Source of the DNA: Paraburkholderia phenoliruptrix
GTDB lineage: Bacteria > Pseudomonadota > Gammaproteobacteria > Burkholderiales > Burkholderiaceae
Direction: 5' to 3'
NCBI RefSeq assembly: GCF_902859825.1
Contig: NZ_CADIKB010000030.1
Span: 22,706 to 86,705, forward strand
Length of the DNA stretch: 64,000 nucleotides
The position numbers were made by a program, and so were the translations under genes. The notes beneath the pieces were generated by a model, which ran no database searches, had not been told where the DNA came from, and saw only the letters and a list, made by a program, of their open reading frames with translations. Each line of letters begins with the position of its first letter. Within the stretch, counting starts at the first letter, position 1. This document shows positions 17,919 to 27,287 of this stretch, piece by piece.

Positions 17919-19088
17919 ATGAACACCATTAAACGAATCGATCCGCGCCGGCCCTTTACGATCACGGCGGATGGCCTGAGACGCATCACGCTGGGCGTCG
18001 CCGGCGTGGCGGGTGCAATGGATTTTGCCGCGGCTGGCATGGCGCACCGTGAGCAACCGAAGCCGCGCCGCACGATCGCGGCCTCGCAGCATGTGATGCT
18101 CGTGGCGGCCCACGCGGACCGCGGCGCGCTCGACGAGCATGCGCGCCAGACGCTCGCCGCGGCCGCGTTGATTGCGGACGCAACGACCGAAGTCGTGTTG
18201 CTCGTGTTCGGTGAATTCACCGGCGACGTTGCCGCACTCGGCGCAGACAAGCTGATCGAGCTGCCCATGTTCGACCGGCGCAGATTCGCGCCGGTCGACG
18301 AACTCAATGCGCTGGCCGCGTGCGTCGCGGCGTACGCCCCGGTGCACGTGTTCCTGCCGGACAACGCGACGGGCGACGGCGATCTGGGCCGCCGCTATGC
18401 CGCCGCGGCGAATGCGAGCGTCGCAACGCACGTGGTCGAGATCGACGCGTCGCACGTTGGGGCTTACGTGCGCGCCAACACCGCATTCGCTTCGCGCGCG
18501 CTGCCTGAAGTGATTTTGCTCGCGCCCAACGCGGTCGATCCGAAGTTGCCGTTCGTCGGCGCGGGCGAGCGCGTGGCGTGGCGCTTCGACGGCGAGTCCG
18601 CCAGTTCGGGGAGTAACGTGCGCGATCTAGGCATCGAGGAAATGGACGCGGCGCAACTCGCACTCGAAGAAGCGGATTTCATCGTCTCGGCCGGCAACGG
18701 CGTGAGCGACGTGCCCGCGTTCGAGCGTCTTGCGGCCACGCTGGGCGCGGCGATCGGCGCCAGCCGGGTGGCGGTGGACGACGGCAAATTCACGCGCGAC
18801 AAGCAGATCGGCGCGACCGGCAAAACAGTCGAGGCGAGCGTGTATATCGCCTTCGGCATTTCCGGCGCAGTGCAGCATTTGCAGGGCATCAAGGATTGCC
18901 GTCATGTGATTGCGGTGAATCTGGACGCCAGCGCGCCGATTGCGAAGCGCGCGAACCTGACTGTGATCGCGGATGCACAGGAAACCATCGCGGCGCTGAA
19001 CGACGCTGCTGCGGCGGCGCGTTCGGCGCGCGGCACGGGCGCCGCGTTACTCAATTCGAAGGCCGCTGCGGAAGGAGCGCTCGCATGA
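17919..19088 (+). CDS. etfA: Electron transfer flavoprotein alpha subunit (betaine-cluster type)
   Basis: 389 residues from the ATG at 17919. The C-terminal half has the ETF-alpha FAD domain (VSAGNGVSD, GASRVAVDDGKFTRDKQIGATGKTV, YIAFGISGAVQHLQGI). The N-terminal 60 residues are atypical and basic. Together with the downstream beta subunit it would take electrons from dimethylglycine oxidation and pass them to DgcB and the quinone pool. Overlaps the next gene by ATGA. Confidence 0.9.
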   Translation: MNTIKRIDPRRPFTITADGLRRITLGVAGVAGAMDFAAAGMAHREQPKPRRTIAASQHVMLVAAHADRGALDEHARQTLAAAALIADATTEVVLLVFGEFTGDVAALGADKLIELPMFDRRRFAPVDELNALAACVAAYAPVHVFLPDNATGDGDLGRRYAAAANASVATHVVEIDASHVGAYVRANTAFASRALPEVILLAPNAVDPKLPFVGAGERVAWRFDGESASSGSNVRDLGIEEMDAAQLALEEADFIVSAGNGVSDVPAFERLAATLGAAIGASRVAVDDGKFTRDKQIGATGKTVEASVYIAFGISGAVQHLQGIKDCRHVIAVNLDASAPIAKRANLTVIADAQETIAALNDAAAAARSARGTGAALLNSKAAAEGALA

Positions 19089-19870
19089 AAATCGCCGTAC
19101 TCGTTTCCGTGGGGCGACATCCCGTGAGCGGGGTAGCGCGCTACAGCCGCAACGACGCCGCCGCGCTGACGCTGGCGCTCTCGCTCGCGAAGCAGCACAA
19201 CGCGACGCTCGACGTGCTGCATGCCGGCGACCCGTCGAACCCCGCGTTGCAGGAATATCTCGCGCTCGGGGCGCGCTCGGTGGAAGTGCTCGCGCTGCCC
19301 GATGCCGGCGACGGGCAAGCGGACGCCTCGGCGCCGCTCGCCGCGCGTTTGCAGGGATATGACCTCGTATTGACCGGCACACGCGCAGAAGGCGCGTTCG
19401 ACAGCGGCATGCTGCCGTATCGCGTCGCGAATGCGCTGAACATTCCGCTTGTCGGCGCGGCCGTCGACGTCGCGTTGCAAAGCGGCAGTGCGCAGGTTCG
19501 GCAATTCATGCCGAAGGGTCTGCGCAGGCGCGTCGAGGTTCAATTGCCGGCACTCGTCGCTGTTCACCCCATGGCCAATGCGACGCCGACCTATGCCTAT
19601 GCACGGCTGCGCGAGGGCATGATCCGGCCGGTGACGATGAGCGCAAAAGGCGCGAGCAGCGATGCTGCGGCACCTGCCTGGACGATTCGCCCGGCAAGCG
19701 CCAAACCCGTGCGACTCGCCGCCGCTGAAAAGCGGTCCGGCCATGCTCGCATGCTTTCGGCGACCACGACGGAAAGCCGCGGCGGCAGCGTCGTAATTGA
19801 AGGGAGTTCCGTCGAAAAAGCACAAGTGATTCTTGCCTATTTGCGCGAGCATCAACTCGTGGATTACTGA
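19085..19870 (+). CDS. etfB: Electron transfer flavoprotein beta subunit (betaine-cluster type)
   Basis: 261 residues from the ATG at 19085, inside the ATGA overlap with etfA. It starts MKIAVLVSVGRHPVSG and contains DLVLTGTRAEGAFDSGMLPYRVANAL, an ETF-beta pattern. The C-terminal part after residue 180 is Ala/Ser-rich. It forms a heterodimer with the preceding subunit. Both are divergent members of the ETF family that occur with dgcAB rather than the housekeeping ETF. Confidence 0.9.
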   Translation: MKIAVLVSVGRHPVSGVARYSRNDAAALTLALSLAKQHNATLDVLHAGDPSNPALQEYLALGARSVEVLALPDAGDGQADASAPLAARLQGYDLVLTGTRAEGAFDSGMLPYRVANALNIPLVGAAVDVALQSGSAQVRQFMPKGLRRRVEVQLPALVAVHPMANATPTYAYARLREGMIRPVTMSAKGASSDAAAPAWTIRPASAKPVRLAAAEKRSGHARMLSATTTESRGGSVVIEGSSVEKAQVILAYLREHQLVDY

Positions 19871-19943
19871 TTCCCGGTTCAGGCGAACATGGCGCCAGGA
19901 GGGCCTGGCGCGGCGCCAGACGTGACACGCAACGGAGCACACA

Positions 19944-21248
19944 ATGAAAGTTTCGGCAGACGTTCGCGCAATGATCGAACGCCGCAAAAAGGATTACACG
20001 CTGGAAGCGCCGTTCTATACGAGCGAGGAAATCTTCGCGCTCGACCTGGACGCCATCTTCCGCCAGCACTGGATTCAGGTCGCGGTGGAGCCGGACGTGC
20101 CGGAACCGGGCGACTACATTACGGTGGAAATCGGTCAGGATTCCATTCTGATCGTTCGCGACGACGACATGCAGGTGAGGGCCTTCCACAACGTGTGCCG
20201 CCATCGCGGCGCGCGTCTGTGCAATACGGACAAGGGCTCGCTCGGCAATATCGTCTGCCCGTATCACAGCTGGACGTATAACCTGAACGGCGACCTGATG
20301 TTCGCGGAGCATATGGGCGACCAGTTCGACCGTTGCAAGCACAGCCTGAAGAAGGTGCACGTCGAAAATCTGGCAGGCCTGATCTTCATCTGTCTCGCGG
20401 ACAATCCGCCGGCGGACTTCTCCGTAATGCGCGCCGCGATGGAGCCGTATCTGCTGCCGCATGAACTGGCCAACTGCAAGATCGCGGCCTCGATCGACAT
20501 TATCGAGGAAGGCAACTGGAAGCTGACGATGGAGAACAATCGCGAGTGCTATCACTGCGTCGCGAACCATCCTGAACTGACCATTTCGTTGTATGAGTAC
20601 GGCTTTGGTTATCAGCGCACGCCGGCCAACGAAGAGGGCATGGCGGCTTTCGAAGAGACCGTCGCGCGGCGCACTGCGCAATGGGAAGCGATGAAGCTGC
20701 CGTCGGCGGAAATCGAACGGCTCGCGGATCTCGTCACCGGTTTTCGGACCCAGCGTCTGCCGCTCGACCGCGATGGCGAGTCGCAAACGCTCGACGCAAA
20801 AGTCGCGTCGAAGAAACTGCTCGGCGGCTTCGAGCAGGCCGATCTCGGCGGCCTTTCGTTCTGGACGCAGCCGAACTCGTGGCATCACTTCATGAGCGAT
20901 CACATTGTGAGCTTCTCGGTGATTCCGCTTTCGGCAGGCAAGACGCTCGTGCGTACGAAATGGCTCGTGCACAAGGACGCGCGCGAAGGCATCGACTACG
21001 ACGTGAACAATCTCACGGCGGTGTGGCGCGCCACCAACGATCAGGACCGCGCGCTCGTCGAATACTCGCAACGCGGCGCATCGAGCAGCGCGTATGAACC
21101 GGGCCCGTATTCGCCGTTCACTGAAGGTCTCGTCGAGAAGTTCTGCGAGTGGTATATCGGCCGCATCGCGGAGTACAGCAATGCACCGCAAACACACGAC
21201 GCCACGCCGGCCACACACGGCGAGAAAGTCGTGTCGTTCGTGCGCTGA
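19944..21248 (+). CDS. gbcA: Glycine betaine monooxygenase, Rieske oxygenase subunit
   Basis: 434 residues. The Rieske [2Fe-2S] motif is C85-x-H87 with C105-x2-H108 (CRHRGARL, VCPYHSW), and the mononuclear iron site follows ECYHCVANHPE. This is a ring-hydroxylating-type oxygenase that demethylates glycine betaine to dimethylglycine and formaldehyde. GGAG precedes the ATG at 19944. It is followed by its reductase gene gbcB 33 bp downstream. Confidence 0.95.
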   Translation: MKVSADVRAMIERRKKDYTLEAPFYTSEEIFALDLDAIFRQHWIQVAVEPDVPEPGDYITVEIGQDSILIVRDDDMQVRAFHNVCRHRGARLCNTDKGSLGNIVCPYHSWTYNLNGDLMFAEHMGDQFDRCKHSLKKVHVENLAGLIFICLADNPPADFSVMRAAMEPYLLPHELANCKIAASIDIIEEGNWKLTMENNRECYHCVANHPELTISLYEYGFGYQRTPANEEGMAAFEETVARRTAQWEAMKLPSAEIERLADLVTGFRTQRLPLDRDGESQTLDAKVASKKLLGGFEQADLGGLSFWTQPNSWHHFMSDHIVSFSVIPLSAGKTLVRTKWLVHKDAREGIDYDVNNLTAVWRATNDQDRALVEYSQRGASSSAYEPGPYSPFTEGLVEKFCEWYIGRIAEYSNAPQTHDATPATHGEKVVSFVR

Positions 21249-21281
21249 GCGCAACAGCGCCATCAGGAGCGGGAGAAAACA

Positions 21282-22529
21282 ATGATGCGCGATCAGGCGA
21301 CGTTCCAGCCAGGCGGCGAGCCGGCTTCGAACCCAGCAACAAGCCGTGTGACGCAGCCGCGCTTCTGGGACGCGCTGCCGGCGCGCTGGAACAGCGATGC
21401 GGACGAGACGCTGGTGTGCTGCCACGTCCGTCAGGAAACGCACGACGTGAAGAGCTTTTTCTTTCGCGCGCCGAACGAACGGGCGTTCGTGTTCGAGCCG
21501 GGACAGTTCATCACGCTTGAACTCGATATCGACGGCGAGTCCATCAACCGCTGCTATACGATTTCGTCGCCGCCCACGCGGCCGCACACGATCTCTATCA
21601 CGGTGAAGCGCGTGCCCGGCGGCAAGGTGTCGAACTGGCTGCACGACAATCTGCAAGTGGGCGGCGAGGTTCGCGTGCTCGGGCCGGCCGGCGAGTTCAC
21701 GTGCGCTCACCATCCCGCGCGCAAGTTTCTGTTTCTGTCGGCGGGTTCCGGCATTACGCCGCTCATGTCGATGAGCCGCGCGCACCACGAACTCGGCGAG
21801 GACAGCGACATTGTGTTCGTGCACAGCGCTCGCACGCCCGACGACATCATCTTTGCACGCGAGCTCGATCTGATCGCATCGAATCAGGCGCATTTCCGCA
21901 CGGCGTTTGTGTGCGAGCGCCTCGGTACGCGCACGAACTGGCATGGCGTCACCGGTTTTCTGACCTTGCCATTGCTGAAGCTCATTGCGCCGGACTTTCT
22001 CGAGCGTGAAATCTTTACCTGCGGCCCCGCGCCGTACATGCAGGCGGTGCGCAATCTGCTCGACGAAGGCGGTTTCGACCGTCGCCACTATCACGAGGAA
22101 AGCTTCTCGTTCGAGACGGTGAGCGAGGTCGCTGCGCAACTCACCACTGCTCACGTCGCGGAAGTCCTGCATGCGGCGCCCGAACCGGTGCTCGAGGAAA
22201 GCTTCGTGCAGGCGCGGGAACAGGCGCCGGCTTTCGAGCCCGCTCCCGCGGCGCCAGAAACCGAAACGCGCTACAAGGTGAGCTTCACGAAGAGCAACCG
22301 GGAGATCGAGTGCGGCAGCGGCCAGCACGTCCTGGATGCGGCAAAGAAAGCGGGCGTACGTCTGCCCGCATCGTGCACTCAGGGGATGTGCGGAACCTGC
22401 AAAGTGAAGCTCGTATCCGGCGAAGTGGCGATGAAACACGCAGGCGGCATTCGTCAGCGGGAAATCGATCAGGGCATGGTGTTGCTTTGCTGCAGCAAAC
22501 CGCTCTCCGATCTCGTCGTTGAAAAATGA
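21282..22529 (+). CDS. gbcB: Glycine betaine monooxygenase, ferredoxin reductase subunit
   Basis: 415 residues. An FAD/NAD-binding ferredoxin-reductase region (PGQFITLELDIDG, RCYTISSPPT, FLSAGSGITPLMSM) is followed by an acidic/proline linker. A C-terminal plant-type [2Fe-2S] domain then follows, with C365-x4-C370-x2-C373 and a fourth Cys about 30 residues later (LLCCSKP). It passes electrons from NADH to GbcA. GGAG lies before the ATG at 21282 (a second ATG follows at 21285). Confidence 0.95.
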   Translation: MMRDQATFQPGGEPASNPATSRVTQPRFWDALPARWNSDADETLVCCHVRQETHDVKSFFFRAPNERAFVFEPGQFITLELDIDGESINRCYTISSPPTRPHTISITVKRVPGGKVSNWLHDNLQVGGEVRVLGPAGEFTCAHHPARKFLFLSAGSGITPLMSMSRAHHELGEDSDIVFVHSARTPDDIIFARELDLIASNQAHFRTAFVCERLGTRTNWHGVTGFLTLPLLKLIAPDFLEREIFTCGPAPYMQAVRNLLDEGGFDRRHYHEESFSFETVSEVAAQLTTAHVAEVLHAAPEPVLEESFVQAREQAPAFEPAPAAPETETRYKVSFTKSNREIECGSGQHVLDAAKKAGVRLPASCTQGMCGTCKVKLVSGEVAMKHAGGIRQREIDQGMVLLCCSKPLSDLVVEK

Positions 22530-22596
22530 TCGGTGCAGGTCGCACAAACACGGGTTGCAGCCAGTGCTTGAGCCAGGTCGCGTGTGGACAACTCCA

Positions 22597-22606
22597 TGTC
22601 GCAAAA
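22597..22606 (+). promoter_or_regulatory. TGTCGCAAAA element upstream of a betaine-binding protein gene
   Basis: A ten-base element nearly identical to TGTCGAAAAA at 10841-10850, upstream of glyA. It lies in the 154-bp gap between gbcB and the binding-protein gene. It may belong to a common activator site. One mismatch and only two copies make the evidence weak. Confidence 0.25.
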
Positions 22607-22683
22607 CAACGTTACCGGGCAATTCTGGCTGGCGATTCTAAATGCTCATTGGGTTGTTTTTGGAAGTGAACGGGAGAACGGCG

Positions 22684-23541
22684 ATGAGACTGATCAGAAA
22701 GATATTGGTGTTGAGCACCTTGAGTGCGGCACTGGCGGCAAGCAGCGTGAGCGTTTCGGCAGATACCAAGCCGACCATCAAGATCGGCTATGTGGAAGGC
22801 TGGGATGACAGCGTCGCGACGTCCAACGTCGCTGCGCGCGTAATCGAAAAGCGTCTTGGCTACCAGGTCCAACTGGTGCCGGTCGCGGCCGGCGTGATGT
22901 GGCAAGGTGTGGCCCGCGGCGACCTCGACGCGACGCTGTCCGCGTGGTTGCCGGTCACGCACGGCGCGTACTGGAACAACTTCAAGGACAAGGTAGTCGA
23001 CCTCGGCGCAAACTTTAACGACGCGAAGATCGGTCTGATCGTGCCGGACAATCTCGACGTGAAGACGGTCGGCGACCTGGAAGCGAAAAAGGCGGAATTC
23101 GGCTCGCGCATCGTCGGTATCGACGCTGGTGCAGGCGTCATGCAGAAGACCAGCGAAGCGATCAAGGCTTACGGCCTCGACTATAAGCTGATGCCGAGCT
23201 CGGGCAGCGCGATGACCGCGGAACTCGCGCGTTCGGAAGCGGCAAACAAGCCGATCATCGTGACCGGCTGGAAACCGCACTGGATGTTCGCCAAATACAA
23301 ACTCAAGTTCCTCGATGACCCGAAGAAGGTGTTCGGCGAAGCTGAGCACGTCGACACGGTCGTGAATCCGGAACTGGAAAAGAAGGCGCCTCCGGTGGTT
23401 GCGTTCCTGAAGAAATTCCAGTGGAAGCCGGGCGAGATCGACAGCGTGATGCTCGCGACGCAAAACGGCGAAAAGCCGACTGCCGCGGCCGATGCGTGGA
23501 TCGGTGCGCATAGCGACCGCGTGGATAGCTGGGTGAAGTAA
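22684..23541 (+). CDS. Glycine betaine/choline ABC transporter substrate-binding protein (orphan)
   Basis: 285 residues from the ATG at 22684 (GGGAGAA at 22672-22678). The Sec signal peptide spans residues 1-25. The mature part is of the OpuAC/ProX family and has the Trp/Tyr positions that form quaternary-ammonium boxes (GYVEGWDDS, WLPVTHGAYW, VTGWKPHWMF). It would bind betaine or a related compound in the periplasm. No permease or ATPase gene lies nearby, so it probably serves a core transporter encoded elsewhere, like the orphan CaiX/BetX proteins of Pseudomonas. A terminator follows. Confidence 0.9.
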   Translation: MRLIRKILVLSTLSAALAASSVSVSADTKPTIKIGYVEGWDDSVATSNVAARVIEKRLGYQVQLVPVAAGVMWQGVARGDLDATLSAWLPVTHGAYWNNFKDKVVDLGANFNDAKIGLIVPDNLDVKTVGDLEAKKAEFGSRIVGIDAGAGVMQKTSEAIKAYGLDYKLMPSSGSAMTAELARSEAANKPIIVTGWKPHWMFAKYKLKFLDDPKKVFGEAEHVDTVVNPELEKKAPPVVAFLKKFQWKPGEIDSVMLATQNGEKPTAAADAWIGAHSDRVDSWVK

Positions 23542-23574
23542 CCCGCTTTAGCCTGTACCGCAGTTGACATGACG

Positions 23575-23606
23575 AAACGCCGCTTTTACAGCGGCGTTTT
23601 TCTTTG
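23575..23606. terminator. Bidirectional terminator between the binding-protein gene and purU
   Basis: A 10-bp perfect stem (AAACGCCGCT at 23575-23584, AGCGGCGTTT at 23590-23599), a 5-nt loop and a TTTTTCTTT-like tail. The A-run on the other side gives T's for the opposing purU transcript. Confidence 0.88.
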
Positions 23607-23628
23607 TGGCCCTCGTCACACGCTGCGG

Positions 23629-24504
23629 TTATTGCAGCACAACGGTCCTGTCGCCGTTGATAAACACGCGCCGTTCGATAAACGCTTTCACCGCGCGAGC
23701 GAGCGTAATGCACTCGACGTCGCGGCCCGTGGCGAGCAGCCGCTCGGGGCTGTACGAATGATCGACGCGTTCGACCACCTGCTCGATGATCGGACCTTCG
23801 TCGAGATCGTCCGTCACGAAGTGTGCCGTGGCGCCGATCAACTTGACGCCGCGCGCATGCGCCTGGTGATAGGGTTTCGCGCCCTTGAAGCCGGGCAGGA
23901 ACGAATGATGGATGTTGATGGCGCGCCCGGCAAGCGCGCGGCTCGTTTCACCGGAAAGAATCTGCATGTAGCGCGCGAGAATCATCAACTCCGCGCCGGA
24001 GGTCGCGAACAGGTCGAGCAGACGCGCTTCCTGCTGCGGCTTGGTGTCCGCCGTGATGGGCAGATGATGGAACGGCAACCCATGCTGTTGAGCCAACGGT
24101 TCGAGATCACGATGATTCGAGCCAATGCCGACAATGTCCATTTTGAGCTCGCCCATGCGCCAGCGAAACAGCAGGTCGGCCAGGCAGTGCTCCAGCTTCG
24201 ACACCATGATCAGGACTTTGGGGCGCGTGCCCACGTCGTGCATCGCCCATGTCATACGAAAGCGCTCGGCAATGGGCTCGAACTCGCGTTTGAGCGCCGC
24301 GACATGCAGCGTTTCCTTGCTGTCCACGCCGTGAAAAACGCAGCGCACGAAAAAGCGTTCGCTGAGATCGTCGTCAAAAACGGTGAGTTCGTCGATATAA
24401 CAATGGTGCCGGTCGAGAAAGCCGACAACGGCAGCGACCTGGCCCGCGGCGCTCGGACACGCAACGGTGAGAACCAGTTGATCAGGACGGGAATCGGCGG
24501 ACAT
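23629..24504 (-). CDS. purU: Formyltetrahydrofolate deformylase
   Basis: 291 residues from the ATG at 24504. An N-terminal ACT-like domain (residues 10-90) is followed by a formyltransferase-like catalytic domain with INIHHSFLPGFKGAKPYHQA and GATAHFVTDDLDEGPII. It hydrolyses 10-formyl-THF to formate and THF, keeping folate free while methyl groups are oxidised. purU homologues sit in Pseudomonas sox/betaine clusters. It is convergent with the binding-protein gene. Confidence 0.95.
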   Translation of the reverse strand: MSADSRPDQLVLTVACPSAAGQVAAVVGFLDRHHCYIDELTVFDDDLSERFFVRCVFHGVDSKETLHVAALKREFEPIAERFRMTWAMHDVGTRPKVLIMVSKLEHCLADLLFRWRMGELKMDIVGIGSNHRDLEPLAQQHGLPFHHLPITADTKPQQEARLLDLFATSGAELMILARYMQILSGETSRALAGRAINIHHSFLPGFKGAKPYHQAHARGVKLIGATAHFVTDDLDEGPIIEQVVERVDHSYSPERLLATGRDVECITLARAVKAFIERRVFINGDRTVVLQ

Positions 24505-24631
24505 GCGCTCTCCACATAGACGATAGGCCCATGCCGCAGGGGCGCGGCATGCATCGTCGCAGTAGAGCAAATTGGCGCGCCGCCGGGATAGAAGCGAATC
24601 GCCGTGGCAATGGAACGGGAGCGTCAGCGGG

Positions 24632-25546
24632 TCATTCCGCGTCCAGCCCGCATTCGCCCAGCAGCCATTGACGAAAAGCCTCCACCGCCGACGTGGCCGC
24701 GCGTTGGGTGACGAGCATATAGCCGCGCCCGGTCACGACGGGCGCATCGAACAGCTCGACAAGTTGCCCTGTGGCCAGCAATTCGTCGACGAGCGGCGCC
24801 CAGCCGAGCGCCACGCCCTGGCCCATGATCGCCGCATGGGCGACGAGCGTGAAGCTGTTGAAGGTGATGCCGCGATGCGCGGCGGGCGCGACGAGGCCGT
24901 GCGCGGCGAACCAGTCGGCCCATGACAGCCAGCGTGCCGGTTGCGTCGGCTCGAGATGGAGTAGCGGCAGCGCGAGGAGTTCGGACGGTGACGTGAGGGG
25001 CGGATGCGCGGCAAAAAACGCGGGGCTGCATACCGGCGTCACATGTTCGGGAAAGAGCTTGATCACACTGCGAGCGTTCCAGTCGGCATGTTCGTCGCCG
25101 AATGCAATCGCCACGTCCGCCTGCTCGTGCGACGGATCGAACACGCTTTGCGACGTGATGATCCTGACGTCGACATCGGGCATCAGCGCCTTGAATTGCG
25201 AAAGGCGAGGCATGAGCCAATAAGTCGCGAAGCCGAAGTCGGTGGACAGCGTGAGCGTTTGCGGCGTGCGGCGCGCGCGGATGTCGGCAGTGGCGCTGCG
25301 GATGGTGTCGAGCGCATGACGTACCGCTTCGAAGAGCCGCTCGCCGTCTTCCGTGAGTCTCACGCCGCGATGACCTCGCTCGAACAGCGGCGCGCCGAGG
25401 GTTTCTTCCAGTTGCACAATGCGCTGGCTCACCGCGGGTTGCGTCGAGCCGAGTTCGCGTGCGGCCGCCGTGAAGCTCGCCAGACGCGCAGCGGATTCGA
25501 ACATCGTCAAGGCCTGCATTGGCGGCAAGCGATCCTGCCTCGACAT
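24632..25546 (-). CDS. LysR-type regulator divergent from choline sulfatase
   Basis: 304 residues with a LysR HTH at about residues 20-65 (SFTAAARELGSTQPAVSQRI) and a typical effector domain. It is divergently placed 140 bp from betC. This matches the choline-sulfate-utilisation regulator family, so it probably activates betC when choline-O-sulfate or choline is present. The ligand is not shown by sequence. Confidence 0.88.
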   Translation of the reverse strand: MSRQDRLPPMQALTMFESAARLASFTAAARELGSTQPAVSQRIVQLEETLGAPLFERGHRGVRLTEDGERLFEAVRHALDTIRSATADIRARRTPQTLTLSTDFGFATYWLMPRLSQFKALMPDVDVRIITSQSVFDPSHEQADVAIAFGDEHADWNARSVIKLFPEHVTPVCSPAFFAAHPPLTSPSELLALPLLHLEPTQPARWLSWADWFAAHGLVAPAAHRGITFNSFTLVAHAAIMGQGVALGWAPLVDELLATGQLVELFDAPVVTGRGYMLVTQRAATSAVEAFRQWLLGECGLDAE

Positions 25547-25686
25547 AACGCCCCCTTATAGACACATAACGAATTGCCGTCTTCACAGCGCCGAATTGAC
25601 CGGCAATAGTGATGTTCATGCCGGTCTCACTACACCGGCACGAGTACTTGCACAGACATTCATGATTTTATTCGAGGCGCGCTCCA

Positions 25687-27225
25687 ATGCTTGACAGCAA
25701 AAAGAATATTCTCATTCTGATGGCCGACCAGATGACGCCGTTTGCGCTTGCCGCGTACGGACACCCGCTCACGAGAACGCCGAACCTCGACCGGTTGGCG
25801 AAGCAGGGCGTCGTGTTCGATTCCGCCTATTGTGCGAGCCCGCTCTGTGCACCCTCGCGCTTTTCGTTTCTCTCGGGCAAGCTGCCTTCCGCAATAGGCG
25901 CCTATGACAATGCAGCGGAATTTCCGTCGCAGACGCTGACGTTCGCGCATTACCTGCGCGCGGAAGGATACCGCACGATCCTCTCAGGCAAGATGCATTT
26001 CTGCGGCGCCGATCAATTGCACGGTTTCGAAGAACGCCTCACCACCGACATCTATCCCGCCGATTTCGGCTGGACGCCGGACTGGGACGATTTCGAAACG
26101 CGGCCCACGTGGTACCACAACATGAGCTCCGTCATCGATGCAGGCCCGTGCGTGCGCACCAACCAGCTCGATTTCGACGATGAAGTCACCTTCACCACGC
26201 GTCAGAAGCTTTTCGACATTGCACGTGAACGCCATGTCGGCAAAGACGCGCGGCCGTTCTGCCTCGTCGCCTCGTTGACGCATCCGCACGATCCGTACGC
26301 CATTCCGCAGAAGTACTGGGACATGTACCGGGACGAAGATATCGACATGCCCGCGCATCGCGATTCATTCGACGAAGCCGATCCGCATTCGAAGCGTTTG
26401 CGCCATGTTTGCGAAACCGATCGCACGCCGCCCACCGAGCAGCAGATCCGCAATGCACGCCGCGCCTATTACGGCGCCATTTCCTATGTCGACGATCAGT
26501 TCGGTGCGATTCTTCAGGCGCTCGAACAGGCAGGGTTGGCGAAAGATACGATTATCGTGGTCACTTCCGATCACGGCGAAATGCTCGGCGAGCGAGGGCT
26601 CTGGTACAAGATGACCTTCTTCGAAGGCGGTTGCCGCGTGCCGCTGATCGTGCATGCGCCGCAGCAATTCGACGCGCACCGCGTGCAAGCTTCCGTATCG
26701 CATCTCGACCTGCTGCCCACGCTGGTCGAACTCGCGCGCGGCGATCAGCCGGCGGCGTGGCCCGACTCGCTGGACGGGCACAGCCTTCTGCCGCATCTCC
26801 AGGGGGCGCGGGAAGGTCATGACGAAGCGATCGGCGAGTACCTCGCTGAAGGTGCTATTGCACCGATCGTGATGCTGCGGCGCGGGCGTTTCAAGTTCAT
26901 TCATACCCCGGCCGATCCCGACCAACTGTACGACGTGAAAGCCGATCCCCTTGAGCGCGTGAACCTCGCATTCAAAACCGAATACGCGGCCGAAGTGGAG
27001 GTCTTTCGCAAAGAGATCGCCGCCCGCTGGGATCTCGCCGCACTGCACAACGAAGTACTCCGAAGCCAGCGCCGCCGCCGCTTCCATTTCGCGGCGACCA
27101 CGCAAGGTACAGTGGCTTCATGGGACTGGCAGCCGCTCGTCGATGCAAGTCAGCGTTATATGCGCAATCACATCGACCTCGATACGCTCGAAGCCATGGC
27201 GCGCTTTCCCGCTGTAGCCCACTGA
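25687..27225 (+). CDS. betC: Choline-sulfatase
   Basis: 512 residues. The sulfatase signature C54-A-P-S-R58 is present, where Cys54 becomes formylglycine. Metal-binding Asp (LMADQMTP) and VTSDHGEMLGERGLWYK also match. The length and the C-terminal RRRRFHFAATTQG region fit BetC of Sinorhizobium. It hydrolyses choline-O-sulfate to choline and sulfate in the cytoplasm, so it is the entry point to the pathway. It is followed 62 bp later by a choline-binding protein gene, probably cotranscribed. Confidence 0.95.
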   Translation: MLDSKKNILILMADQMTPFALAAYGHPLTRTPNLDRLAKQGVVFDSAYCASPLCAPSRFSFLSGKLPSAIGAYDNAAEFPSQTLTFAHYLRAEGYRTILSGKMHFCGADQLHGFEERLTTDIYPADFGWTPDWDDFETRPTWYHNMSSVIDAGPCVRTNQLDFDDEVTFTTRQKLFDIARERHVGKDARPFCLVASLTHPHDPYAIPQKYWDMYRDEDIDMPAHRDSFDEADPHSKRLRHVCETDRTPPTEQQIRNARRAYYGAISYVDDQFGAILQALEQAGLAKDTIIVVTSDHGEMLGERGLWYKMTFFEGGCRVPLIVHAPQQFDAHRVQASVSHLDLLPTLVELARGDQPAAWPDSLDGHSLLPHLQGAREGHDEAIGEYLAEGAIAPIVMLRRGRFKFIHTPADPDQLYDVKADPLERVNLAFKTEYAAEVEVFRKEIAARWDLAALHNEVLRSQRRRRFHFAATTQGTVASWDWQPLVDASQRYMRNHIDLDTLEAMARFPAVAH

Positions 27226-27287
27226 ATATTCCTTGCAGCAGGACGCCGTCTACACGCTAACGATTCACCCACCCACAGGAAGCCGCG

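Noticed and set aside
15965..18364. 799-codon open frame antisense to dgcB and etfA
   Set aside because: No ribosome binding site or domain pattern, and it opposes a four-gene operon with tight junctions.
19506..22622. 1038-codon open frame antisense to etfB, gbcA and gbcB
   Set aside because: It lies opposite three well-supported genes, is rich in Arg/His as expected from high-GC antisense frames, and shows no domain pattern.
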